64,000 nt of DNA from Flavobacterium sp. Root420 (GCF_001427905.1 NZ_LMEF01000032.1:96314-160313), one strand, 5' to 3'; positions 36,045 to 45,160 are shown, counted from the stretch's first letter. The notes: generated by a model from the letters alone, not told the origin. Program-made: numbers and translations.

Positions 36045-37024
36045 TGAAATCAAAAATCTATATATATGGTCTTTGTGATGTTTTTTATGATGGCTATTAT
36101 ATTCACGGTATAAAGGAAATTTATCAGGATTTTGAATTTAATATCTCAAAGTTCCCTAAATTCAATCAGGGTACTTTTGCTTTTATTATTGAAAATGACA
36201 CTTATTCGAAGAAAATTATTATTGATTCAAAAGATTCAAATCAAATTAATAGTATTGAGTTAGAGTGGTGTGATGTATATGGGAAAGTAAATTATAATCT
36301 GAATCATTTACCAGTTGAAAATAGTGAAAAGGTTATTGCAATTGGCCCTAGCTTTGGGATCAAGATTTGGAATTTGTTTAAAACGTTTTATTATTTGATT
36401 TTAAATTTTATCAGATTTAGAAATTCTATCTCAAACAGAAGAGAATTTATTGCCAATTATTGGAGGCAATATAAAAGATTGAAATTGAAAAAATATGATT
36501 CAGTTCAATCATCTGCTAATGAAGTTTTTTTTATAAATAGTATTTGGAAACAGGAAAATGAAACCAATAGAAATCGGGCCTTGTTTATAAAATCGTGTAA
36601 AAGTAATTCGAATATTATTTTTGAAGGAGGATTTGCTGCGAGAAGTAACGGAGATAATTTAGGGTTTGATGATTTAGTGTATTCAAAAAAAATCCCTTTA
36701 AAAACCTATATTAAAAAAATTCAAAATTCGGCGTTTGTATTTAATACCCCAGCAGTTCTCTCTTGCCATGGTTGGAAATTGGCAGAGTTTTTGGCTTTAG
36801 GGAAAGCAATTATTACAACTCCCCACTATAATATATTGCCAAATGATTTGTTAAATAATGTCAATGTCATTTATGTCAATGATGGTGACGATATTAGTAA
36901 CGCAATAGAAAAAATAATAAAAAATTTTGATTTTAAAAGAAAACTCGAATTAGAAAGTAAAAACTATTTTGATCAATATTTAGCACCAAAAAAAGTTATT
37001 ACAAGATTACTGGAAAATACATAA
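36044..37024 (+). CDS. diverged GT-B glycosyltransferase-like protein
   Basis: 326 residues. The C-terminal third has IQNSAFVFNTPAVLSCHGWKLAEFLALGKAIITTP, the donor-binding box of GT1/GT4-like transferases, so a sugar-transfer role is likely. The N-terminal two thirds match nothing I recognise and include a hydrophobic, basic stretch (about 105-130) that may touch the membrane. The protein is shorter than usual GT4 members. It is packed between a GT2 and a GT4 gene with one-base spacing on each side, which supports it being functional. Confidence 0.65.
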   Translation: MKSKIYIYGLCDVFYDGYYIHGIKEIYQDFEFNISKFPKFNQGTFAFIIENDTYSKKIIIDSKDSNQINSIELEWCDVYGKVNYNLNHLPVENSEKVIAIGPSFGIKIWNLFKTFYYLILNFIRFRNSISNRREFIANYWRQYKRLKLKKYDSVQSSANEVFFINSIWKQENETNRNRALFIKSCKSNSNIIFEGGFAARSNGDNLGFDDLVYSKKIPLKTYIKKIQNSAFVFNTPAVLSCHGWKLAEFLALGKAIITTPHYNILPNDLLNNVNVIYVNDGDDISNAIEKIIKNFDFKRKLELESKNYFDQYLAPKKVITRLLENT

Positions 37025-37025
37025 A

Positions 37026-38144
37026 ATGAAATTTGCAATAATTACTCACGTTAATCATATTAAAAACAATGATCAGTATTTTGGTTATGCACCTTATGTG
37101 CGTGAAATGAATATTTGGTTGGAATATGTTGATGAAGTAATAGTTGTTGGGCCATTATTACATGGAAATCCGGGAGTAATTGATATTGCATATAGTCATA
37201 ATAAGATTGATTTTAGAAAAGTTCCTGATTTTAGTTTTACCAGTTTTAAAAGCAACATAGTTTCGTTCATTAAGTTACCAATAATTTTTTGGAAAATATT
37301 TTGGGCAATGAATGATGCAGATCATATTCATTTACGTTGTCCTGGGAATGTTGGTTTGATAGGGTCTTTAGTTCAGATATTATTCCCGGGAAAAATAAAA
37401 ACCGCCAAATACGCTGGAAATTGGGACCCAAAAAGTAACCAACCTTGGACCTATAAATTACAAAAGAAAATCTTGAATAATTCTTTTCTAACTCGGAATA
37501 TGAAAGTTTTAGTATATGGAGATTGGGAGAATCAGTCGAAGAACATGAAATCTTTTTTTACGGCAACATATTCAGAATCAGAAAAATTGTTGCCTAATAA
37601 AACAGATTTTGAGAATTCGGTAGAATTTATTTTTGTGGGAACCCTCGTTTCTGGAAAAAATCCAATGTATGCTATAAAGTTAGTTGAACAATGTATTAAA
37701 CAGAATAAGAATGTAATTCTGAATTTATATGGAGAAGGAAGTGAAAGGGTTGCTTTGGAAGAGTATATTAAGAAAAATAAGCTAGAAAATTATATTTTCT
37801 TGAATGGTAATCAAAATCAGGAAACAATAAAAAAAGCTTATCAAAAAAGTCATTTTGTTATTTTGCCATCTAAAAGTGAAGGATGGCCAAAAGCCATTGC
37901 CGAAGGTATGTTTTGGGGATGCGTATCAATAGCAACAAAGGTTTCATGTGTTCCTTTTATGCTAGATTATGGCAAGAGAGGTATTTTACTTGAAATGGAT
38001 TTGGAAAAAGATGTATTTCAAATTGAGAATGTAGTAAAAGGCAAAGGTGACTTTTTATCAAAGAGTAAACTAGCTGCAAGCTGGTCACAGCAATATACAA
38101 CCGAAGTTTTTGAATCCGAAATAAAAAAACTGCTGGTAAAATGA
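37026..38144 (+). CDS. GT4 family glycosyltransferase
   Basis: 372-residue GT-B enzyme with VEFIFVGTLVSGKNPMYAIKL at the start of the donor domain, LNLYGEGSERVALEEYI, and the LPSKSEGWPKAIAEGMFWG box with two glutamates. The N-terminal half includes DADHIHLRCPGNVGLIG, typical of acceptor domains in wall and capsule transferases. One base separates it from the preceding gene and four bases overlap the next. Confidence 0.9.
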   Translation: MKFAIITHVNHIKNNDQYFGYAPYVREMNIWLEYVDEVIVVGPLLHGNPGVIDIAYSHNKIDFRKVPDFSFTSFKSNIVSFIKLPIIFWKIFWAMNDADHIHLRCPGNVGLIGSLVQILFPGKIKTAKYAGNWDPKSNQPWTYKLQKKILNNSFLTRNMKVLVYGDWENQSKNMKSFFTATYSESEKLLPNKTDFENSVEFIFVGTLVSGKNPMYAIKLVEQCIKQNKNVILNLYGEGSERVALEEYIKKNKLENYIFLNGNQNQETIKKAYQKSHFVILPSKSEGWPKAIAEGMFWGCVSIATKVSCVPFMLDYGKRGILLEMDLEKDVFQIENVVKGKGDFLSKSKLAASWSQQYTTEVFESEIKKLLVK

Positions 38145-39223
38145 GAATTGTACAAATTATAGATTCTTTAGAACTTGGTGGTGCAGAAAGGATGGCAGTA
38201 AATTATGCAAATGCATTGTCTAAAAAAATAGCATTTTCAGGTTTAATTGCAACCAGGAAAGAAGGAGGTTTAAAAAATCAAATAGATTCTGAAGTTGCTT
38301 ATTTGTTTTTGCAAAAGAAAAAAAGTGTAGATGTGAATGCTGTTTTTCGCTTAAGAAAATATTTGGTTAAAAATAAAATTGATATCATACATGCACATAG
38401 TTCTTCATTTTTTATAGCTGTTTTAGTAAAGCTGACTTTACCACGAGTAAAAATATTTTGGCATGATCATTATGGCTCAAGATCAAAAGAAACTAAAAAA
38501 CAGAATATATTTTTGTTTTTTTTATCGACTTTTTTTTCTTCTATTTTTGTAGTGAATCTTCAGTTGAAAGAATGGAATAAGAAAAATATGAATTGCTCTA
38601 ATGTGATCTTCATTCCCAATTTCACTAGATCTCAAAATGTATCTGAACATAATCAATTAACAGAACTACAAGGGTTAGATGGGAAAAGAATAGTTTTTCT
38701 GGCTAATTTAAAAAATCCTAAAAATCACCTTTTAATTTTAAAAGCTTACGCTGATTTAAAATTATATGAATCAGATTGGAGTTTACATTTAATAGGTAGA
38801 GATTATTTTGATTCTTATTCTGAGGCACTAAAAGGCTTTATAAAATTATATTGTTTGGAGGGCCATATTTATTTGTATGGAGAAAAAAGCGATATCAAAA
38901 ATATTTTATCTCAGGTTTCGGTTGGTGTTTTAGCCTCAACACAAGAGGGTTTTCCAGTAACTTTACTCGAATACGCTTTAGAAAATGTAGCTGTAGTCTC
39001 TACCAATGTTGGATATTGTTCTGTTCTTATTCAAAATGAGATTGATGGATTATTGTTTGATCCTACTTCAGAATTGGAAGTTAAAAAACAACTAAAAAAA
39101 ATCGTTACTAATGAAGTTTTAAGGAATACTTTGGCAGAAAAATTTAAAAAATCAGTTTTGCAGAATTATTCTGAAGAATCAGTAATTGAAAAGCTAATTT
39201 TAGCGTACAAAAAAAGTAAATAA
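38141..39223 (+). CDS. GT4 family glycosyltransferase
   Basis: 360-residue GT-B enzyme opening RIVQIIDSLELGGAERMAVNYA, the textbook GT4 glycine loop. The donor side has IVFLANLKNPKNHLLILKAYADL, LYGEKSDIKNIL and STQEGFPVTLLEYALENVAVVSTN. It shares one base with the following Wzy/WaaL-type gene. Being the last transferase before the membrane polymerase or ligase, it may complete the repeat (inference only). Confidence 0.92.
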   Translation: MRIVQIIDSLELGGAERMAVNYANALSKKIAFSGLIATRKEGGLKNQIDSEVAYLFLQKKKSVDVNAVFRLRKYLVKNKIDIIHAHSSSFFIAVLVKLTLPRVKIFWHDHYGSRSKETKKQNIFLFFLSTFFSSIFVVNLQLKEWNKKNMNCSNVIFIPNFTRSQNVSEHNQLTELQGLDGKRIVFLANLKNPKNHLLILKAYADLKLYESDWSLHLIGRDYFDSYSEALKGFIKLYCLEGHIYLYGEKSDIKNILSQVSVGVLASTQEGFPVTLLEYALENVAVVSTNVGYCSVLIQNEIDGLLFDPTSELEVKKQLKKIVTNEVLRNTLAEKFKKSVLQNYSEESVIEKLILAYKKSK

Positions 39224-40572
39224 TGAAAAGTTTTCGATTGTCGTACATTCATGTTGTTTTAGTTCATTGCATTATTGCTGTGATTATTTTTGCAGTACCT
39301 TTTTTGTCCAAAATACTGGCACTTTTAATTCCGATCATTGGTTTTTACTTCGTACAGAAGACAAAAAATAAGAACAATGAAGTTCTTTTAATAGCTGCAT
39401 ATTTAGTTGGTATTGAGGTTTTTTTGAGAATGACTGGTGGGAATCTTAATAATGAGTATGTTAAAATAAGTGTTATGTTTTTCATGTTTTTGGGCATGAT
39501 GTACAGTAATTTTTCTGTAAATGCATTCATTTATTGGTTTTTTCTGATCCTGTTGATTCCAGGTATTATAATAGCTTCAACAGTAACAGACTACGATATA
39601 GACGTTAAAAAAGCAGTGTTTTTTAATTTGTCAGGACCAATTTGTCTAGCAATTTGTGCTATTTACATGTTTAAGAGAAAAGTGCTGTTTTCAGATTTAC
39701 AAAATATTGTACTTTCGTTGGGATTGCCGATATTGACAACAACAGTGTACTTGTTTTTATACAATCCGAGTGTAAAAGATGTGGTAACAGGAACACAATC
39801 TAATTTTGAAACGTCTGGAGGATTTGGTCCTAATCAGGTTTCTACCATTTTGGGATTAGGGATTTTTATCTTTTTTACCCAATTAGTATTATTTTCAAAG
39901 ACTAAAAAAGAAATAATTTTAAATGGAATTTTATTGCTTTTTGTAAGTTACAGAGGTATTGTAACTTTTTCAAGAGGGGGTATTATAACAGGTGTTGTTA
40001 TGATTGCGTGTCTTTTAGTTTTATTGTATTTTTTTTCAAATGCAAAAGGGAAAAGCAAATTTATCCCGGTTTTTGTAATGACCGGTTTAATGGGAATTGG
40101 TATTTGGACGTATACCTCTATTCAAACTAGCGGACTTATCGATAAACGTTATGCAAATCAGGATGCAAGAGGAAGGGAGAAAAAAAGTCAATTAAGTGGT
40201 AGAGAGGAAATAATTGAGTCCGAAATTACTTATTTTTTAGATAATCCTATTATCGGCATTGGTGTTGGAATGGGAAAAGAAATGAGAGAAAAATCTTTTG
40301 GCAATGCCGTGGCTTCACACAATGAAATAACAAGAATGCTTGCAGAACATGGTTTATTTGGTATTCTTGGACTCTTAATACTTTTTATAACGCCTTTTGT
40401 TTTATATATTCATAATAGACAACATCTGTACTTCTTGTCTTTTTTTGTTTTTTGGCTATTAACCATAAATCATGCTGCCATGCGAACAGCCGCCCCAGCT
40501 TTCGTCTATGCCTTAACCCTCCTTTCAGTTCACATTAAAATTCCTGAAAAAGCCAAAGATTCAAGTGATTAA
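39223..40572 (+). CDS. O-antigen ligase/polymerase family membrane protein (Wzy/WaaL-like)
   Basis: 449-residue multi-pass membrane protein, about eleven hydrophobic segments. The periplasmic-loop signature of the Wzy_C/O-antigen ligase family is present: GPNQVSTILGLGIF, VTFSRGGIITG, then NPIIGIGVGMGKEM followed by ASHNEITRMLAEHGLFGI, with the conserved His in SHNE. Polymerase and ligase cannot be told apart by sequence. Because the locus starts with an ABC exporter and shows no Wzx flippase, a ligase joining exported chains to lipid A core is attractive. It is the last gene of the packed run; 51 bases follow before the sugar-phosphate transferase. Confidence 0.85.
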   Translation: MKSFRLSYIHVVLVHCIIAVIIFAVPFLSKILALLIPIIGFYFVQKTKNKNNEVLLIAAYLVGIEVFLRMTGGNLNNEYVKISVMFFMFLGMMYSNFSVNAFIYWFFLILLIPGIIIASTVTDYDIDVKKAVFFNLSGPICLAICAIYMFKRKVLFSDLQNIVLSLGLPILTTTVYLFLYNPSVKDVVTGTQSNFETSGGFGPNQVSTILGLGIFIFFTQLVLFSKTKKEIILNGILLLFVSYRGIVTFSRGGIITGVVMIACLLVLLYFFSNAKGKSKFIPVFVMTGLMGIGIWTYTSIQTSGLIDKRYANQDARGREKKSQLSGREEIIESEITYFLDNPIIGIGVGMGKEMREKSFGNAVASHNEITRMLAEHGLFGILGLLILFITPFVLYIHNRQHLYFLSFFVFWLLTINHAAMRTAAPAFVYALTLLSVHIKIPEKAKDSSD

Positions 40573-40587
40573 ATTCTTTTTTTTAAA

Positions 40588-40595
40588 TACATTTG
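40588..40595 (+). promoter_or_regulatory. -7 box (TACATTTG) before the sugar-phosphate transferase gene
   Basis: TACATTTG is an exact match to the Bacteroidota -7 pattern TAnnTTTG and lies 28 bases before the next start, in the 51-base gap after the packed glycan run. No good TTG box is found at the expected upstream distance, so it is a likely but not certain separate promoter. Confidence 0.45.
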
Positions 40596-40623
40596 TTTGC
40601 CCCCAAATTAAAAAATTGAATCC

Positions 40624-42015
40624 ATGGCTTCAAATAGAAAAATGCATTTCGAAATTTCGGAAAGGAAATTATTACTTCGCCTTTTTGATATTGTTTTTGT
40701 TTTTTCAGCACTGTTTCTGTTAAATTTTTTATTTGATGTTCAGTATTTCAATTTAGATCAGACACATTATTTTAGACCAGTCATGCTAATTGTGTACCTG
40801 ACTATTTTTGGCGCAATTTTCGAAATGTACAATCTTCAGGTTGCCAGTAACCAGTTTCAAATTCTCCGAAGTGTTATCCTTACCGTTACAACGGCTGTTT
40901 TAGTTTATTTATTTACACCAATTTTGTCACCAGAACTTCCAAAAAAACGTTTGGTTATTCTGGTTTTTTATTTTACTATACTAGGGGCATTATTGGCCTG
41001 GCGATATTTTTATGTATATTTTTTAGCATCACATCGCTTTTCACAAAATGTAATTTTAATTTGTGATCATAGCCAGGTTGAGGAATTGGTTTTAGGACTT
41101 GAAAATGTTGATCCACATTATAAAATTTTGGGGTTTGTCAGTTCTGATTTAATTTCACCCGAGGACTCCGGTTTTCATTATGTAAAAGAAATTAAAAAGA
41201 ATGACTTAGAATTATTTGTCACTAAAAACAATATTTCTGAAATCGTAATTGCATCACAGAAAACAGATGGTATAACTGCAGACTTATACCAACAATTACT
41301 TCATTTGTTAGAATCAGGAAATATTATACGAGAGTATACGCAAGTGTATGAAAGTAAAACACAACGAATTCCGGTTCATTATATCTCGAAAGATTTTTAT
41401 AGATTCTTCCCTTTTAGTAGAAGTAATAATAATAAATTGTATTTGTCCTTAATCCGGGTATTGGAGTTTTTATTATCGCTTATGGGTTTATTAGTTTGTA
41501 TTTTATTGATCCCTCTAATTTTCATTGGAAATCTTTTGGCCAATAAAGGAAGTTTGTTTTACACACAAGAGCGAGTAGGAAAACATGGGGTTGTTTTTAA
41601 AATTTACAAGTTTAGAACGATGACTCAAAATTCTGATATAAACGGCCCATTTGCTTCTTCAAATGACAAAAGGATAACTCCATTTGGTAAATTTATGCGT
41701 AAGTCAAGAATTGATGAGCTGCCTCAGTTTTTTAACGTTTTAAAAGGTGATATGGCTGTAATAGGGCCAAGGCCGGAACGGCCATACTTTGTGAACGAAA
41801 TTGCTAAGGTTATGCCTTTTTATGAAACAAGACACGTTATTAAACCCGGACTTACCGGTTGGGCACAGGTCAATTATTCTTATGGAGAATCTATTGAGGA
41901 GAGTCTGATAAAACTACAATATGATCTTTACTATATCAAACATAGAAGTGTTTTTCTCGATTTGAGTATTACTTTCAAAACTATTACTACGGTCTTGTTT
42001 TATCGTGGACAATAG
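40624..42015 (+). CDS. polyprenyl-phosphate sugar-1-phosphate transferase (WcaJ-like initiating enzyme)
   Basis: 463-residue enzyme that starts glycan synthesis by putting a sugar-1-phosphate on undecaprenyl phosphate. Residues about 15-130 hold four or five membrane helices. A central CoA-binding-like domain follows (about 140-260). The catalytic Bac_transf domain begins with another helix (about 270-300) and then RVGKHGVVFKIYKFRTM, RKSRIDELPQFFNVLKGDMA, GPRPERPYF and KPGLTGWAQVNYSYGES. All catalytic motifs are intact. It is separated from the glycan run by its own -7 box but clearly belongs to the pathway. The end lies four bases from a convergent gene. Confidence 0.93.
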   Translation: MASNRKMHFEISERKLLLRLFDIVFVFSALFLLNFLFDVQYFNLDQTHYFRPVMLIVYLTIFGAIFEMYNLQVASNQFQILRSVILTVTTAVLVYLFTPILSPELPKKRLVILVFYFTILGALLAWRYFYVYFLASHRFSQNVILICDHSQVEELVLGLENVDPHYKILGFVSSDLISPEDSGFHYVKEIKKNDLELFVTKNNISEIVIASQKTDGITADLYQQLLHLLESGNIIREYTQVYESKTQRIPVHYISKDFYRFFPFSRSNNNKLYLSLIRVLEFLLSLMGLLVCILLIPLIFIGNLLANKGSLFYTQERVGKHGVVFKIYKFRTMTQNSDINGPFASSNDKRITPFGKFMRKSRIDELPQFFNVLKGDMAVIGPRPERPYFVNEIAKVMPFYETRHVIKPGLTGWAQVNYSYGESIEESLIKLQYDLYYIKHRSVFLDLSITFKTITTVLFYRGQ

Positions 42016-42019
42016 TTAT

Positions 42020-43156
42020 TTAGATAATAATCGGAATACGTTTTTTGTTTCTGATCGCGACTCTTACTAAAACAAAACCGCTTGTTATAATCATAGGTAA
42101 AACAATTAAAAAGTGCGCTTTGTTAATTATAAATAGACTGTAAGCAATTAGAAAAAGTATATGTAAAACAGCAAAGCGATACGTCCATCTTTTATTTTTA
42201 AGAATTGATAAAAAAATCAAAATCAATAAAAGGGGACTAAATAAAAGCACATTATAGTTCATCGCCAGTTCCTGGTGAAAAGAATAAAATCCCACAACTA
42301 CAAAGAAAATTCCCATTAAAGATAAAATCAAAAGATAGATTTTGTCTACTATTTTATTATGTGCCAAAACTACAAAGGCAAGTATAAATAAGTAAGTATA
42401 CACATTATTCCACCAGGAAGTTGGGGTTTCTTTTTCAAAGTTTAGCAATGTACTTGTCTTGCTAACTAAAGGATGATTTTGAAAAGGAGTCTTTTCTAAA
42501 CTGTTTTTTAACTCAAAAGGCAGAAATATTTTGGTGCCTAATTGATCTACTTTGGTTCCAAAGATAATACTGGTTCCTAATTTATCATAAAAATGCCCAT
42601 CAAAATAAGGGAATAGTATAGAACGATAAGTAATATCGGTATCGCCTTTTTTTGTTATCACATTTCCGTTCAATGTTTTATTGATAATGTCAACAACCAT
42701 TGAGGTACAGTTTTTATCAATAAATTTATAAGTATAATAACGTTCTTCAGAAAGTAAAGTAGTATTTAAGTTATCAAATAGCTTTTGTTTTGACTCCTGT
42801 GGAATAAGAAGCTCTTGTTCAAAAACGCTTCGTTTCTCATAATTGTATTCCTTCATAAAATCAGCAAATGGATGAACTACGACAAAATATTGTAAATCAC
42901 CTTTAGCAAATTTTGCAACAAAATTTGGTGTTGAAAAATCAAAAGCACCATAATTATAAACCAAATCAATATTGTTTGCAGAATCCGCAACTCGGATGGC
43001 CGTATGGCCAAAATAAGAATAAGTTTCATTTGCCAATCCACAAGTAAGCACACTTACCTTAGCATCTTTTGATAAAGGCAAATTCTGACTGAAACCAATA
43101 AAACTTAGTAATAATTGTAAACTAAAAACTGTTTTTTTGAAAATGACATTTTTCAT
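42020..43156 (-). CDS. Lnb-type lipoprotein N-acyltransferase homologue (DUF4105)
   Basis: 378 residues. A signal peptide (about 1-24, ending GFSQ) is followed by a DUF4105/Lnb N-terminal domain and four C-terminal membrane helices (about 255-370). In Bacteroides a protein of this family (Lnb) N-acylates lipoproteins in place of Lnt. Readable candidate active residues are His51 (FGHTAIRV) and Cys150 (KNCTS), consistent with a papain-like thiol mechanism. It is downstream of the PorV2-like gene on the same strand (35-base gap) and converges with the sugar-phosphate transferase gene. Assignment to the family is firm; the exact activity is inferred. Confidence 0.8.
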   Translation of the reverse strand: MKNVIFKKTVFSLQLLLSFIGFSQNLPLSKDAKVSVLTCGLANETYSYFGHTAIRVADSANNIDLVYNYGAFDFSTPNFVAKFAKGDLQYFVVVHPFADFMKEYNYEKRSVFEQELLIPQESKQKLFDNLNTTLLSEERYYTYKFIDKNCTSMVVDIINKTLNGNVITKKGDTDITYRSILFPYFDGHFYDKLGTSIIFGTKVDQLGTKIFLPFELKNSLEKTPFQNHPLVSKTSTLLNFEKETPTSWWNNVYTYLFILAFVVLAHNKIVDKIYLLILSLMGIFFVVVGFYSFHQELAMNYNVLLFSPLLLILIFLSILKNKRWTYRFAVLHILFLIAYSLFIINKAHFLIVLPMIITSGFVLVRVAIRNKKRIPIII

Positions 43157-43191
43157 GATTTAAAATTTTAAGAAGTTTAATGGTTGTAAAA

Positions 43192-44259
43192 TTATCTAAA
43201 GATACCTAAATCTACTTTTAAAGAAAAAATATTCGAATATAATGCTGTGCTTTGATTTCCTAAATCAGTCAAAGCATAATCTACCTGAATACCTTTGTAT
43301 TTAAATCCTAACCCAATATTAGGTTGAAAATTTACTTTTTCAGTATTATCTAATTGCATCACATTTTGAAAATTCCCAGCTCCGGCCCTTAGGAAAACTA
43401 AATCGGTATACCCGAATTCAAAACCAACTGCCGGATCAATACTCACTATTTTTGAGGAAATAATATCGTTAGTCTGTTCAAAACGCATATTCAGATTTGT
43501 AGCAACCAAAAGACTATAATCATTATGAAAATCAAACTTTTTTGAAACTCCTAATTGTGCTTTTGGTAAAGTAATCTCAGTACTTTCTGGTAATTCATTA
43601 TTTTCTCCCGGAATAGCATTAGCAATTTTTGCGTATTCTTCTTCATCAATATTCCAGACATTATAAGTTGTTGTAATGTCACGAAGCATCAATCCAAATT
43701 TCCAGTCATTGCGCTCAAACTGTAATCCGACATCAAAACCAAAACCCCACGAATTAGCAAATTTTCCAATAATTCGACGAATCACTTTTGCATTAACTCC
43801 ATATTGAAATCCTTCTACAGGCAATTTTCTGGCATAAGAAAAGGTAAAGCCATAATCTGCTGTTGAGAATAAGCGAATTCGATTGTAATCAATATTTCCC
43901 TGGCTGTCAATTAATTCGGTTGTGTCCATAATATCGTCGACTCCAAAACGAATCATCGAAATTCCCCAGGCGCTTCTGTCGTCAATTGGGCTGGCATATC
44001 CTATATAATCATATTGCGCAATATTGGCAAAATAATTAGCATGCATTAACGAAATTTGATGATCCTCAAGATGTGTCAGACCAGCCGGATTCCAGTAAAC
44101 TGCGTTGACATCATTTGTAGAAGCAACAACCGCACTCGACATTCCTAATGCAGCGGCGTCGACACCAATATTCATAAACTCATTCGAATACTTTCGAACA
44201 GTCTGTGCATATTGTGTTGTGCAACTCCAAAATAATAAAAGCCCCAAAAGTTTCTTCAA
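43192..44259 (-). CDS. PorV/PorQ family outer-membrane protein (putative type IX secretion PorV2)
   Basis: 355 residues with a signal peptide (MKKLLGLLLFWSCTTQYAQ) and a beta-barrel-rich body of the FadL-like PorV/PorQ type. Characteristic parts are FMNIGVDAAALGMSSAVVAS, DVNAVYWNPAGLTHLEDHQ and many alternating strands to a C-terminal LKVDLGIFR. PorV acts as a shuttle for type IX secretion cargo at the outer membrane; this paralogue type is usually labelled PorV2. A -7-like box (TATTTTTG) lies on its upstream side. It forms an apparent operon with the Lnb homologue. Confidence 0.83.
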   Translation of the reverse strand: MKKLLGLLLFWSCTTQYAQTVRKYSNEFMNIGVDAAALGMSSAVVASTNDVNAVYWNPAGLTHLEDHQISLMHANYFANIAQYDYIGYASPIDDRSAWGISMIRFGVDDIMDTTELIDSQGNIDYNRIRLFSTADYGFTFSYARKLPVEGFQYGVNAKVIRRIIGKFANSWGFGFDVGLQFERNDWKFGLMLRDITTTYNVWNIDEEEYAKIANAIPGENNELPESTEITLPKAQLGVSKKFDFHNDYSLLVATNLNMRFEQTNDIISSKIVSIDPAVGFEFGYTDLVFLRAGAGNFQNVMQLDNTEKVNFQPNIGLGFKYKGIQVDYALTDLGNQSTALYSNIFSLKVDLGIFR

Positions 44260-44300
44260 CGGATATTTTTTAGCAAACCGAAGTCTGTTTTAATTTTTAT

Positions 44301-44308
44301 CAAAAATA
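44301..44308 (-). promoter_or_regulatory. -7 box (TATTTTTG) before the PorV2-like gene
   Basis: Read on the minus strand, TATTTTTG fits TAnnTTTG exactly and lies about 40 bases before the PorV2-like start. A TTG box at the right distance is not evident, so confidence is limited. Confidence 0.4.
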
Positions 44309-44392
44309 TAATATTTTACCCATCTAATTTATTCCTTTTGAGAAATATTACGAATGGTAAAATTTCAAATAAAAAACTCTTAAAAAAACGGC

Positions 44393-44421
44393 TTGTAGAT
44401 GCAGTTATTATACTAAATTTG
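44393..44421 (+). promoter_or_regulatory. promoter of pssA
   Basis: TTG (44393-44395), 18 bases, then TAAATTTG (44414-44421) matches the flavobacterial consensus in both boxes. It lies 28 bases before the pssA start, giving a short leader of about 20 bases. Confidence 0.7.
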
Positions 44422-44449
44422 TTCCTCACCATTATCAAATTTAATAAAG

Positions 44450-45160
44450 ATGAATATTAAAAAACACATTCCTAATTTAATTACATTAATCAATCTTTTC
44501 TGCGGTTGTATTGCGGTTGTTTTTATTTCTGAAGCCAATTACGAAATGGCTTTTTACATGGTTTGTTTAGGAATCTTTTTTGATTTTTTTGATGGTTTCT
44601 TTGCCAGATTATTCAAAGTTTCAAGTCCACTTGGATTACAACTGGATTCTTTGGCAGATATGGTAACTAGTGGTGTTGCGCCAGGTTACGTAATGTATAG
44701 TTTGTTTACAAATAGTGCACATGAATTAGGAACAAATCCAGCAATTCCATTTTTAGGATTTATTGTGACCTTAGGTTCTTGTTATAGATTAGCAAATTTC
44801 AACATTGACACTCGTCAAACCGATTCGTTTATTGGTTTGCCAACTCCGGCAAATGCATTGTTTATTTTGAGTTTGCCTTTGGTCTTGAAGTTTTCTGATT
44901 CTTTAATGATATTGGAAATCTTAACTAATCAATGGGTTTTATTGGTAATTACTTTATGTAGCGCTTATATTTTGAATGCCGAAATTCCGTTATTTTCTTT
45001 AAAGATCAAGAAATTTAGCCTTAAAGAAAATGCACTTCAAATTGTATTTTTGCTAGTGTCGGTTTTAATGGTGCTTTTATTGCATTATATCGCAATTCCT
45101 TTAATTATCATTTTTTATGTGTTGTTGTCCGTTGTGAATAATGTGTTTTTGAAAAAGTAG
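44450..45160 (+). CDS. pssA: CDP-diacylglycerol-serine O-phosphatidyltransferase
   Basis: 236-residue integral membrane enzyme of the CDP-alcohol phosphatidyltransferase family, making phosphatidylserine, precursor of phosphatidylethanolamine. The catalytic signature is complete: DFFDGFFAR, then eight residues, G, three residues, D, three residues, D (within SSPLGLQLDSLADMV). About seven hydrophobic segments are present, and NLITLINLFCGCIAV near the start is typical of PssA. It has a good promoter just upstream and is followed after ten bases by the GH25 gene. Confidence 0.93.
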   Translation: MNIKKHIPNLITLINLFCGCIAVVFISEANYEMAFYMVCLGIFFDFFDGFFARLFKVSSPLGLQLDSLADMVTSGVAPGYVMYSLFTNSAHELGTNPAIPFLGFIVTLGSCYRLANFNIDTRQTDSFIGLPTPANALFILSLPLVLKFSDSLMILEILTNQWVLLVITLCSAYILNAEIPLFSLKIKKFSLKENALQIVFLLVSVLMVLLLHYIAIPLIIIFYVLLSVVNNVFLKK

